A DNA stretch of 11,472 bases from Christensenella sp. UBA6345 (GCA_002437945.1 DJSB01000010.1:1-11472), one strand, 5' to 3'; shown: positions 1 to 7,318, counted from the first letter of the stretch. Translations and numbers: made by a program. Notes: generated from the letters alone by a model not told the origin.

Positions 1-21
1 GCAAAAATGGGGTTCACTTCA
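1..21 (-). mobile_element. Possible terminal inverted repeat of an IS3/IS150-type insertion sequence (element runs off the left edge)
   Basis: Read on the minus strand from position 21 leftward, the sequence begins TGAAGTGAACCCCATTTTTG. This closely resembles the outer ends of IS3-family elements of the IS150 group, which start TGtACTGcACCC followed by a T-rich stretch, as I recall that family. The TG at position 21 would be the outermost dinucleotide, so the element body would lie left of the window. No transposase sequence is inside the window and the target duplication cannot be tested. This is an end-motif resemblance only. Confidence 0.35.
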
Positions 22-84
22 TTTATACTGCTGGTTTTTTATACTTCTATTTGATTATTAAATATCAAATTAATATATATTTAA

Positions 85-3000
85 TTATCTATTGTTAATA
101 GCATCAATTGGTTTCTTTTTAGAAATCTTAATTACTGGTAACAAACTAGATATAAATGCTGAAGCAAGACTTATAGCCAATATTAACAATGGTTGTCTAA
201 TACTTCCGTTAAGCAATACAATTTGGATACCTAGGTTCTTTACCATAACGACATTGATTACAGAGCAAGCAATCATAGTTGCAATTGTAGCAAGCACAAA
301 GTTAATCATAGCAATAATTGCACTTTCATTAAAGAATATACCAAATACGTCACTACCCCTAGCACCCAATGCTCTTAATACACCTATTTCACGTTTCTTA
401 TAAGAAATACTTGTAGAAATAAAGTTCATAAGTAATAATGATGCAAATACTGCAAATGCTATAGCAACATACAAGAATACAGTGGATATAGTGCTTATCA
501 TTCCTTCAAAAAAGTCTAATGTACCTGTAGCAGAGTTAAGGATTGTATATCTATTACCTTCTTTATTAAATACTTCACAATATTTAACAAAGTTTGTATT
601 AACTGTACTATCGTTGGACAATACTACACCTACATACCAATAACCTTTAAGTTTAGGTTCAATTACTTCTTCATAATATTTACTGTAAGCAATTGCAGAA
701 CATTCTTTAAGGACTTGTTCGTACCAATCACTACCATCATTTCGTTTTGCCGACTTAAGTAGAGCAATAACACTTAAGTTTTCACCTACTATTTCATTAT
801 TACATTCAATATCAACATTATTATTTTCACGAGTACGGAAAGCATTTATTTTTGAAGCACTATGGTTATAATCAACAATAGATTCTCCAATAATTATTTC
901 ATTTTTAGTTAAATCTCTCATCTTCCCATCAGTACCAATTAATGATTCTGGAGTTACAGAACTATGTAATGTTAAACATGCATCAATAAATTGGGTCCTT
1001 GTAGGACATTGTTCTACTGTAACTTCTCTAGATATATCTTCATTGGTACTAGTACCATCTTCTTTAATGCTATATTCATACTCGTCAGTAGAATAATTGT
1101 AGTTTATATCCCAATTATTACGTGCATACCAATCATAGCCATGTTCCCATTGTTTGGTTTCATCATTATAGCGATCGCCATTTTGATTATGCCAATCATT
1201 AACTGATAATAAGAATTTCAATGAGCCATCTTCGTTATAATCAATTTCATATCTATTGTTACTTTGATCAAAAATAACTTGTTGTACATATTGTAAATAT
1301 GCACCTTCTAAAGACATCATATCTTCTTTATCATTAATACTTATACTACTAGTACTATTATCGTCCATTTTATAAGTAACATAAATATATGTATCTTGAG
1401 TTGAATTACTGCAGAAATTATATAATTCTTCACTAATATAAACTACTGAAGCGAATGTATAATCCATATCTGCTCTAATTTTGCCTTGTATAGTATCATC
1501 ACTGTTAAATTGTTCTTCAGTAACATTACTATATTGAGAAAAATCAGTACCATCATCAACTACACCTACTACTTTAAAACTACGTAAAGCAGTGTTGTAG
1601 TCATTATCAAAATCAAAAGGTCTATCACCTAATTTAACATATAGGCCTTCATAAGAGTTTATTTCACTATTATTGTATTTTAAAGAATCATAGTGATGTT
1701 TAGAAATAGCAACTTCATCTCTAGTTAAAGGTAATCTACCTTGTATAGTAAAGCCTGCTCTTTCAAGTTCGGAGTTATCTTTAAAGTATGCAAAACCAGA
1801 CATACCAGTATCTACTGTAGCATCATATTTTTGCTCGGTATTTGAAGAACTTGAACTAGAGTCACGAGTAAATGTACTCTTTTCAGAGTCATATCTTAAT
1901 TCGCCAGCACCACTCCAAGCGCTACGACCAACCAAACCCTTAATCAAAAGATCATTGCCATATTCTTCATTAATCTTTTTATATTCTTCTAAAGATATCA
2001 TAGAATCTTGATTATAAGTATAGCCGAAACTTTCTTTCTTATGTTCTTTCTTAAATAACACAGATTTTGTCCCAGCAATTTCCATAGCCTTGGCTACAGA
2101 GTCTGCTCTATTCCAGCATGATACAGTATCTACTAATCCAAATATTGTAAACGCAAAGAATGATAAGAATATAGTGAACACAAGTTTAAATACTTTACTC
2201 TTTAAAGCACTAGCACCCATTTTAAATGAGTCGCCAAATTTTAATTTTGACCTAATAAGTTTAAGACTCTTACCATCATATTGTTTAGTTTTAACATCTT
2301 CCGGTAATGTCTGGCTAAATGCTTCTTGGTTACCATCGTCAGTAATACATTCGGCTTTCTTTACTTCTTTATTTGCATTTTCATCTAAAGAAATAAATGT
2401 ATCGGATTTTTCACTATTTTCTTCTATACATTTTTTAATTATAGCCATATCATCAGCAGTCAATTTTTGACCTTTCTTGATATGAATATACTTATCGTCC
2501 ACATAACTTAATCCACTGCTTGTACGTTGGGCTTCAATTTCTTTTTTGGTTAAATCATGTATAATTTTACCATCTTTTAATTCGATAATACGGTCACCGT
2601 ATGTCTCGGCAAAATCTCTATCATGCGATACGATAATTATAAGTTTGGATTTTGAAAGTTCTTTCAATGTCTCCATAACTTGTTTACCAGTATTACTATC
2701 TAGAGCACCTGTAGGCTCGTCCGCCATAATAATTTCTGGATTTTTAATCAAGGCACGTGCTATAGCAACACGTTGTTTTTGACCACCTGAAAGTTGATTA
2801 GGTTTTCTTTTTGCGTATGGCAACATATCAACCTGTTCAAGCAATCTATTAATTTCTTCTTTGTCGGCCTTTTTGCCTTGTAATTCAATAGCCAAAGCCA
2901 AGTTTTTAGCGACTGTAAAGTTCTCTAATATGTTATATTCTTGGAAAATAAATCCAATAAATGTATTACGATAACTATCAAAGTCACTTTGACTAAAATT

Positions 3001-3222
3001 GGCACTTGATTTACCTTTAATGATAATCTCACCACTATCAAACGTATCTAGTCCACCAATAGCATTAAGCAAAGTAGATTTACCACTACCACTTTTACCC
3101 AATAAAAAAACCAAACCAGTTTCTGGGAAATCTATAGAAACATTGTCTAGAGCAACTACTCTATTCTTTGTCTTGGACTTGGTTGTTTGATAAGTTTTAG
3201 TTAAATTTCTAACACTTAACAT
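85..3222 (-). CDS. ABC transporter, fused ATPase plus FtsX/MacB-type permease with a very large extracytoplasmic domain
   Basis: A single-chain ABC exporter half of 1045 aa; MacB-type proteins act as dimers in the cytoplasmic membrane. The N-terminal ATPase is intact: Walker A GKSGSGKS (42-49), Q-loop Q94, signature LSGGQ (144-148), Walker B IIMADE (164-169), GALD and switch H200. A polar linker (about 220-340) leads to TM1 (about 343-366). An outer domain of about 540 residues, rich in Tyr, Asp, Asn and Ser and including a run of six Ser, follows. Three closing helices (about 905-1033) carry the FtsX-type signature KKREIGVLRALGARGSD. Order and topology match MacB (about 650 aa), but linker and outer domain are much larger. 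The second of two adjacent ATGs is chosen because AGGGG lies 6 nt before it, against 3 nt for the first. Substrate is unknown; peptide or antimicrobial export, or mechanotransmission, are the family options. No partner two-component system or accessory protein is in the window. Confidence 0.9.
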   Translation of the reverse strand: MLSVRNLTKTYQTTKSKTKNRVVALDNVSIDFPETGLVFLLGKSGSGKSTLLNAIGGLDTFDSGEIIIKGKSSANFSQSDFDSYRNTFIGFIFQEYNILENFTVAKNLALAIELQGKKADKEEINRLLEQVDMLPYAKRKPNQLSGGQKQRVAIARALIKNPEIIMADEPTGALDSNTGKQVMETLKELSKSKLIIIVSHDRDFAETYGDRIIELKDGKIIHDLTKKEIEAQRTSSGLSYVDDKYIHIKKGQKLTADDMAIIKKCIEENSEKSDTFISLDENANKEVKKAECITDDGNQEAFSQTLPEDVKTKQYDGKSLKLIRSKLKFGDSFKMGASALKSKVFKLVFTIFLSFFAFTIFGLVDTVSCWNRADSVAKAMEIAGTKSVLFKKEHKKESFGYTYNQDSMISLEEYKKINEEYGNDLLIKGLVGRSAWSGAGELRYDSEKSTFTRDSSSSSSNTEQKYDATVDTGMSGFAYFKDNSELERAGFTIQGRLPLTRDEVAISKHHYDSLKYNNSEINSYEGLYVKLGDRPFDFDNDYNTALRSFKVVGVVDDGTDFSQYSNVTEEQFNSDDTIQGKIRADMDYTFASVVYISEELYNFCSNSTQDTYIYVTYKMDDNSTSSISINDKEDMMSLEGAYLQYVQQVIFDQSNNRYEIDYNEDGSLKFLLSVNDWHNQNGDRYNDETKQWEHGYDWYARNNWDINYNYSTDEYEYSIKEDGTSTNEDISREVTVEQCPTRTQFIDACLTLHSSVTPESLIGTDGKMRDLTKNEIIIGESIVDYNHSASKINAFRTRENNNVDIECNNEIVGENLSVIALLKSAKRNDGSDWYEQVLKECSAIAYSKYYEEVIEPKLKGYWYVGVVLSNDSTVNTNFVKYCEVFNKEGNRYTILNSATGTLDFFEGMISTISTVFLYVAIAFAVFASLLLMNFISTSISYKKREIGVLRALGARGSDVFGIFFNESAIIAMINFVLATIATMIACSVINVVMVKNLGIQIVLLNGSIRQPLLILAISLASAFISSLLPVIKISKKKPIDAINNR

Positions 3223-3255
3223 CATATACCCCTTTTTATTATTTTTGATGTTTTT

Positions 3256-3284
3256 ATTATACTCTAATCATGCCCAGATGTAAA
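3256..3284 (-). promoter_or_regulatory. Promoter of the ABC transporter gene
   Basis: On the minus strand, TTTACA (3284-3279) is separated by exactly 17 nt from a perfect TATAAT (3261-3256). It lies about 35 nt upstream of the chosen ATG at 3222, giving a short leader that contains the ribosome binding site. Confidence 0.7.
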
Positions 3285-3342
3285 TTTAAAATTTGATTAA
3301 GTGCTTAAATCTATATATATTTAACATTATGTTATACAAAAT

Positions 3343-3371
3343 CATAAAAAATATGATATACAATATATAAT
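3343..3371 (+). promoter_or_regulatory. Weak candidate promoter of the HD-domain gene
   Basis: A perfect TATAAT at 3366-3371 lies 34 nt before the ATG at 3406. The hexamer 17 nt upstream (CATAAA) is a poor -35. The stretch is very AT-rich, so chance TATAAT is likely. A short dyad, ATCATA/TATGAT at 3341-3357, overlaps the would-be -35 and spacer. Confidence 0.3.
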
Positions 3372-3405
3372 AATAAAGCATTTTTTCACACATAATGGAG
3401 ACTAT

Positions 3406-4041
3406 ATGAACTATATAGATATAAGAAAATCAGAGTATTATATTAATACATATTCAAAAATTGAAGAAATTAAAAAAGACTTCCCTGTCAATCACGGATT
3501 TATACACATAAACCATGTGATTAACTATGCCAAACAATTGTCACGTCTATATGGACTTAATAACCATGAAAAGAAATTATTGTACATCGCCTGCTCATTA
3601 CACGATATAGGTTATATAAACGGCAGAGAAGACCATGCAAAAAGCGGTAGCATTATGGCACGAGAATACCTAGGCAAAAGCAACCTAACACTAAAAGATA
3701 TAGATATTATTTGTAATGCTATAGCCAACCATGGTGGCAAAAAAAAGGAAGATTTTTTAGAACCAGTATCAAGATGCCTAGCAATCGCTGACAAGATGGA
3801 TTTTACCCGAAGTAGATACGACATTAACAATACGCAATACAACATAACCACATTTAAAAACATTATAAAAACCGAACTATCAATAAATAATAATTGTTAT
3901 ATACTTAACATTTTAGTAACACCACAATTTAGTGGAGCCGAATTTAACAATGATTATTTCGGTAAAAAACTTAATAATTTCCTTAATCTATTAAGCAGTA
4001 CATTTAATATGGAATACAAAATTAATTTTACTGTTAAATAG
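3406..4041 (+). CDS. HD-domain metal-dependent phosphohydrolase
   Basis: A 211-aa single-domain soluble protein of the HD superfamily, whose members hydrolyse phosphate esters (nucleotides, (p)ppGpp, cyclic nucleotides) using a divalent metal. Metal-ligand positions visible in order are H37 (in HINHVINYA), the HD pair H66-D67 (SLHDIGY), H77 (EDHAKSG), H109 (IANHGG) and D129 (AIADKMDF), so the site looks complete. The last 70 residues form a variable, Asn-rich C-terminal part without a recognised motif. There is no signal peptide, membrane segment, GGDEF or other partner domain. GGAG at 3397-3400, 5 nt before the ATG, supports the start. It is monocistronic, divergent from the ABC transporter and followed by a strong terminator. 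Substrate cannot be assigned; it lacks the extra domains of RelA/SpoT or dGTPase proteins. Confidence 0.85.
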   Translation: MNYIDIRKSEYYINTYSKIEEIKKDFPVNHGFIHINHVINYAKQLSRLYGLNNHEKKLLYIACSLHDIGYINGREDHAKSGSIMAREYLGKSNLTLKDIDIICNAIANHGGKKKEDFLEPVSRCLAIADKMDFTRSRYDINNTQYNITTFKNIIKTELSINNNCYILNILVTPQFSGAEFNNDYFGKKLNNFLNLLSSTFNMEYKINFTVK

Positions 4042-4131
4042 TCTTGTTTTATATATAAACCATCTTAAAAAAATAATATACAAATCATATAGTTGATGGA
4101 TTAAAATTATCGATTAATACATAACTAACAA

Positions 4132-4188
4132 AAAAACACAATATGGTAAATAATCAATATACCGATTATCATACTATATTGTGTTTTT
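4132..4188. terminator. Symmetrical intrinsic terminator downstream of the HD-domain gene
   Basis: Arms 4132-4148 and 4172-4188 pair over 17 bp (AAAAACACAATAT on the left, ATATTGTGTTTTT on the right, with a G-T pair inside). An inner 6-bp extension, ATAATC/GATTAT (4150-4155, 4164-4169), continues the stem. An A-run on one side and a T-run on the other give a U-tract in both directions. It can stop the HD-gene transcript and any read-through from the minus-strand ncRNA unit. Confidence 0.8.
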
Positions 4189-4228
4189 ATTTAATGATAG
4201 TCACATAAAATGCAAACAATATAATTTA

Positions 4229-4267
4229 AAATAAAAAAAAGAAACACCTTAAATCACAATATTTATA
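4229..4267 (-). terminator. 3' end of the ncRNA: closing-helix strand plus U-tract
   Basis: On the minus strand the 3' arm of the closing helix ends GGTGTTTC and runs directly into eight T residues, then ATTTT. The layout is that of an intrinsic terminator, but the pairing partner is the RNA's own 5' end more than 500 nt upstream. I see no strong local hairpin immediately before the U-tract. Confidence 0.6.
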
Positions 4268-4810
4268 GACCTTCGCCTTACAAACTTTACACACAAAATA
4301 ATTATTCATTCATACGGAAGACAAGTCTGAGCATATAGGAGCGACCCATACACTTCTTGCCCATTGAGATCCCGTAAACGGATTGTTGCCATCAAATTTC
4401 ACCGAACATTCAGAAAAGTTAACAACTTTTTCGCCCTTTTGGCTATAGACTTTCGGCTACTTTAACATTAATCTGTCTTATACATTGCTTACGCAACTTC
4501 AAGTCTAACAATCTTATTAGTATTCCCTTGCATATTCTCAACACTACTTGCCAAACTGTTTAAGGGTTATTCTCCACTGGAGCGTCTATTGTGATTGCGA
4601 CAAATTAACTAATTTATTAAGTTGTGTGCTTGCACTAATGCCTTGAATTGTCTTTTGGACTTTTAAGATATATTCGCATACACCCTAATGGCTGTTACTA
4701 TAGACCTATCAGTCTATAATAATCCACTCTTTCGGCACTATCTAGGAACTGGGGTAAACCAGTTATGCACCCAGATATAAATATTGTGATTTAAGATGTT
4801 TCATCTTACA
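4232..4810 (-). ncRNA. Large structured non-coding RNA, about 580 nt, with its own promoter and a 27-bp end-to-end closing helix
   Basis: No plausible protein is encoded on either strand here. A strong minus-strand promoter (4817-4845) would start RNA near 4810. The 5' end (4802-4776) pairs with the 3' end (4267-4241) over 27 consecutive positions with one G-U pair, and the 3' end runs into eight U residues. Local hairpins include AACUGG/CCAGUU (4747-4752/4759-4764), UAUAGAC/GUCUAUA (4699-4705/4712-4718), CUCC/GGAG (4572-4575/4579-4582), UUGC-GUAA-GCAA with a GNRA loop (4485-4496), and AAAAGUU/AACUUUU (4414-4420/4424-4430). A GCCGAAAG-type motif recurs. Base composition is visibly less AT-rich than the flanks. 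Size and closed architecture resemble large ornate bacterial RNAs (ROOL, GOLLD, OLE), ROOL best by length. I do not recognise the sequence itself. I saw no RNase P, tmRNA or group II domain V signature. Function unknown. Confidence 0.8.
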
Positions 4811-4816
4811 TGGTAT

Positions 4817-4845
4817 ATTATATGGCACTCTAACAATTTTTGCAA
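4817..4845 (-). promoter_or_regulatory. Promoter of the large ncRNA
   Basis: On the minus strand, TTGCAA (4845-4840), a 17-nt spacer and a perfect TATAAT (4822-4817) form one of the best promoters in the window. The expected start, about 7 nt further on (near 4810), falls just before the closing helix begins at 4802. This placement fits a dedicated RNA gene. It points away from glyA. Confidence 0.8.
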
Positions 4846-5063
4846 CTATCAAACGATTTTTTAGTTATTATGCACATATATTTTGAGTAAAATATAACAA
4901 ACCAATGGGATTATATCAATAAAAATATAAATAATCAACTAAAATTATACTGATTATTTAAAGAAAAAATAAATAATAATTTTTTCAAAATTAATATGTT
5001 GTAATTGCTAGTATAAGATGAAAAATGTTAAACTTAATATGTAATTAAACAGGAGTGTGAAGT

Positions 5064-6296
5064 ATGTTAAAAGATCTAGAACAAGTAGACAGCCAAGTAT
5101 ACAAGGCTATAAAAAAAGAAGAAGAAAGACAACGTGACGGATTAGAGTTAATCGCAAGTGAAAACTATGTTTCTAAAGCAGTTATGCAAGCCATGGGAAG
5201 TTGTTTTACCAATAAATATGCCGAAGGTTATCCTGGTAAAAGATATTACGGCGGTTGTGAAAACATAGACACAGTAGAAACTTTGGCAATAGAAAGATTA
5301 AAAAAATTATATGGTTGTGACCATGCCAATGTTCAGCCACATTCTGGTGCTAATGCCAACTTGGCAGTATATGTAGCCATGCTTAAACCTGGGGACACAA
5401 TACTAGGTATGAATTTAAGTGATGGTGGACATTTAACCCACGGAAGTAAAGCCAATATAAGTGGTAAATATTTTAATGCAGTATCATATGGTGTAGACAA
5501 AGAAACCGGACTTATCAACTATGATGAAGTATTAAAAACTGCTAAAGAATGTAAACCAAAAATGATAGTAGCAGGTGCAAGTGCATACCCTAGAACAATC
5601 GACTTTAAAAAGTTTAGAGAAATTGCTGATGAAGTAGGTGCTTATCTTATGGTAGATATGGCACACATTGCTGGGTTAATCGCTGCTGGGTTACACCCTT
5701 CTCCTATACCTTATGCTGACTTTGTCACTTCAACTACACATAAGACCTTGCGTGGACCACGTGGCGGTATCATACTTTGCAAAGCCGAATACAAAGAAAA
5801 AATAGATAAAGCCATATTCCCTGGTACACAAGGTGGACCACTTGAACATATTATTGCTGGTAAAGCAGTATGTTTTAAAGAAGCATTATCTCCAAAATTT
5901 AAAAAGTATCAGGAACAAGTAATCAAGAACGCACAGGCTCTAGCACAAGAATTAATGAACAAAGGTATCAAACTTGTATCTAATGGTACTGACAATCACT
6001 TAATGCTTCTAGACTTATCCCAAATGGACATCACTGGACTTGAACTAGAAACTTTATTACAAAAAGCACATATCACTACCAACAAAAACACTGTACCCAA
6101 CGAACAACGTAGTCCATTTATTGCCAGCGGACTTCGAATCGGCACACCAGCAGTAACTAGTAGGGGTATGAAAGAAAAAGAAATGGTAAAAATAGCCGAC
6201 TATATAGCCGACATAGTATTCAACAAAGAAAAAGCGATAAAAAGAGTACGTGAGCAAGTACTTCAGTTATGTGAAAAATTTGGTATTAGAGAATAG
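5064..6296 (+). CDS. glyA: Serine hydroxymethyltransferase
   Basis: Cytosolic PLP enzyme converting serine plus tetrahydrofolate to glycine plus 5,10-methylene-tetrahydrofolate, the main one-carbon source for purine, thymidylate and methionine synthesis. The 410 aa match the usual bacterial length (about 410-420) and the fold appears complete. Visible motifs are LIASEN (29-34), EGYPGKRYYGG (54-64), HSGANAN, GGHLTHG (121-127), DMAHIAGL with D198 and H201 at the cofactor, and the Schiff-base lysine K227 in TTHKTLRGPRGG. AGGAG at 5051-5055 lies 8 nt before the ATG. It is monocistronic, with a shared terminator downstream at 6421-6484. The 250-nt leader holds no riboswitch that I recognise and no convincing -35/-10 pair; TATAAG at 5012-5017 is the best -10. 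Nothing unusual in the protein. Confidence 0.97.
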   Translation: MLKDLEQVDSQVYKAIKKEEERQRDGLELIASENYVSKAVMQAMGSCFTNKYAEGYPGKRYYGGCENIDTVETLAIERLKKLYGCDHANVQPHSGANANLAVYVAMLKPGDTILGMNLSDGGHLTHGSKANISGKYFNAVSYGVDKETGLINYDEVLKTAKECKPKMIVAGASAYPRTIDFKKFREIADEVGAYLMVDMAHIAGLIAAGLHPSPIPYADFVTSTTHKTLRGPRGGIILCKAEYKEKIDKAIFPGTQGGPLEHIIAGKAVCFKEALSPKFKKYQEQVIKNAQALAQELMNKGIKLVSNGTDNHLMLLDLSQMDITGLELETLLQKAHITTNKNTVPNEQRSPFIASGLRIGTPAVTSRGMKEKEMVKIADYIADIVFNKEKAIKRVREQVLQLCEKFGIRE

Positions 6297-6420
6297 TCAT
6301 TAAATCAAGAATAGATATTTATCTTTTAAACTAAATTAGCCATTAAAGTTTATCAACGAGTAATAATTAAAAATAAACTTGTAAGTAATCGTAAAATAAA
6401 AACAAAAAATAAAACAACAA

Positions 6421-6484
6421 AAAAAGACATTGTATATTTGAAGTAAGCACTATAGATTTCCTTCATATTACACAATGTCTTTTT
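6421..6484. terminator. Bidirectional terminator between glyA and the convergent YhhN-family gene
   Basis: AAAAAGACATTGT (6421-6433) pairs perfectly with ACAATGTCTTTTT (6472-6484). The stem continues inward as ATAT-GAAG/CTTC-ATAT with a two-base bulge on the left and a small unpaired stretch on the right. Both strands end in a T-run, so it can terminate glyA from the left and the minus-strand gene, whose stop is 12 nt away, from the right. Confidence 0.85.
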
Positions 6485-6495
6485 CATCTTTAATC

Positions 6496-7194
6496 CTAGA
6501 ATAAATATAAGAATGTGGCTATTAATATCTGTCCAGCATAATATACTGCATGATTAACAATTGTACAGAATTTATCATCAACCTTACCACCAAAGTATTG
6601 GGTAGATAGTACTAAATCGCTTAACAATATCATAGTTACACCAGCAGCAAGAATTAAAAATTCAAGTTGTAAGCAAGCAAGATAAATAGTAAATGCACTC
6701 ATAAATGTAAGAATAAAGCAATAAATCATACTTTGCCAAGCGAACTTACCATAGTCCAAACCCATAAGACGTTTGCTTACGAAATAAATAACTGGAGTTA
6801 ATACTGCCGCAATACTTAATGCTACAACTATAGGCAACCATAGTTTAACAACAGATTCACTAATCAAAACTGTACCTACAAAATAGAATATATGTCCTAC
6901 TCCAAATGCTAGCATGCCAGTGTTAAGATATATATCGTTACTCTCTCTATAAACATATTTTAGGTCTAATATTATATCTCCTATTAAGCCACACAATAAG
7001 CCAACAATAATAAATATGCTACCTTTACTAAACCAAGTGATTTGGGTGTAACTTAACATACCATATAGTACAAAACAAAAACTTGCTAAAGTCTTAAGTA
7101 CTATGCCCCAAGTTCCGCCTTTAGTAACTCTAATCAAAATAAATAGTCCAGCAGTCAATACCGCTAGTACACACATAATAATTTGAACAGCCAT
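6496..7194 (-). CDS. YhhN/TMEM86-family integral membrane protein, putative lysoplasmalogenase
   Basis: A 232-aa, almost wholly hydrophobic protein with about eight predicted membrane helices, the family's usual size. Family hallmarks are present: GLIGDIILDL (D73), GMLAFGVGHIFYF (G98-H101 region), LLSDLVLS (D193) and a C-terminal NHAVYYAGQILIA segment. Characterised animal members (TMEM86A/B) and some bacterial relatives cleave the vinyl-ether bond of lysoplasmalogens, releasing a fatty aldehyde and a glycerophospho-compound. The two conserved Asp residues fit the proposed acid site. The activity of this protein is inferred. The reading frame extends upstream to a TTG at 7200, but AGGAG (7207-7203) lies 8 nt before the ATG at 7194, so that ATG is chosen. 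It is monocistronic, with its own promoter, and divergent from the SCP2/Fe-ADH operon. Confidence 0.82.
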   Translation of the reverse strand: MAVQIIMCVLAVLTAGLFILIRVTKGGTWGIVLKTLASFCFVLYGMLSYTQITWFSKGSIFIIVGLLCGLIGDIILDLKYVYRESNDIYLNTGMLAFGVGHIFYFVGTVLISESVVKLWLPIVVALSIAAVLTPVIYFVSKRLMGLDYGKFAWQSMIYCFILTFMSAFTIYLACLQLEFLILAAGVTMILLSDLVLSTQYFGGKVDDKFCTIVNHAVYYAGQILIATFLYLF

Positions 7195-7218
7195 AAACAA
7201 TTCTCCTTAATCAATTAA

Positions 7219-7247
7219 ATTCTAGCACATAAATTTATATTTCCCAA
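7219..7247 (-). promoter_or_regulatory. Promoter of the YhhN-family gene
   Basis: On the minus strand, TTGGGA (7247-7242), a 17-nt spacer and TAGAAT (7224-7219) lie 25 nt upstream of the ATG at 7194. The outer two bases of the -35 overlap the left arm of the palindrome at 7246-7266. Confidence 0.65.
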
Positions 7248-7266
7248 CAAAATATATTATTTTGTT
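7246..7266. promoter_or_regulatory. Candidate operator: perfect 9-3-9 palindrome between divergent promoters
   Basis: AACAAAATA (7246-7254), spacer TAT, then TATTTTGTT (7258-7266) is a perfect inverted repeat. It touches the -35 of the leftward YhhN promoter and lies 23 nt upstream of the rightward -35 at 7290. The position suits a dimeric repressor or activator acting on both units. It is AT-rich and has no U-tract, so a terminator is unlikely. The binding protein is unknown and no regulator gene is in the window. Confidence 0.45.
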
Positions 7267-7289
7267 TAAAGAAAACTAAATAAAACAAA

Positions 7290-7318
7290 TTGGACTTTTT
7301 TATATTTTGATATATACT
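7290..7318 (+). promoter_or_regulatory. Promoter of the SCP2-like / Fe-ADH operon
   Basis: TTGGAC (7290-7295), exactly 17 nt, then TATACT (7313-7318). The expected start near 7325 leaves a leader of about 27 nt before the ATG at 7352. This also rules out the upstream in-frame TTG at 7307, which would lie before the transcript begins. Confidence 0.75.

Noticed and set aside
49..70. ATTTGAT/ATCAAAT hairpin as terminator of the exporter gene
   Set aside because: On the minus strand the 7-bp stem is not followed by a U-tract, so it lacks the second half of an intrinsic terminator.
4241..4802. The region bounded by 27-bp inverted repeats as a MITE-like mobile element
   Set aside because: No target-site duplication flanks the repeats, and a well-spaced promoter and a U-tract are positioned exactly as needed for an RNA gene. 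The structured, less AT-rich interior also favours ncRNA. Multiple genomic copies would reopen the question.
4232..4810. RNase P RNA, tmRNA or a group I/II intron
   Set aside because: I could not find the conserved RNase P core, a tmRNA alanine-tRNA-like end with tag ORF, or a group II domain V. A weak resemblance to group I P7 around GGUCUAUAGU is not enough.
4811..5063. A riboswitch or strong promoter in the glyA leader
   Set aside because: The leader is extremely AT-rich. GAAAAAAT/ATTTTTTC (4963-4970, 4979-4986) can pair, but no known glycine, SAM or THF aptamer core is visible and no good -35/-10 pair was found.
7195..7200. TTG start of the YhhN-family gene at 7200
   Set aside because: Only 2 nt separate it from AGGAG, whereas the ATG at 7194 has the ideal 8 nt.
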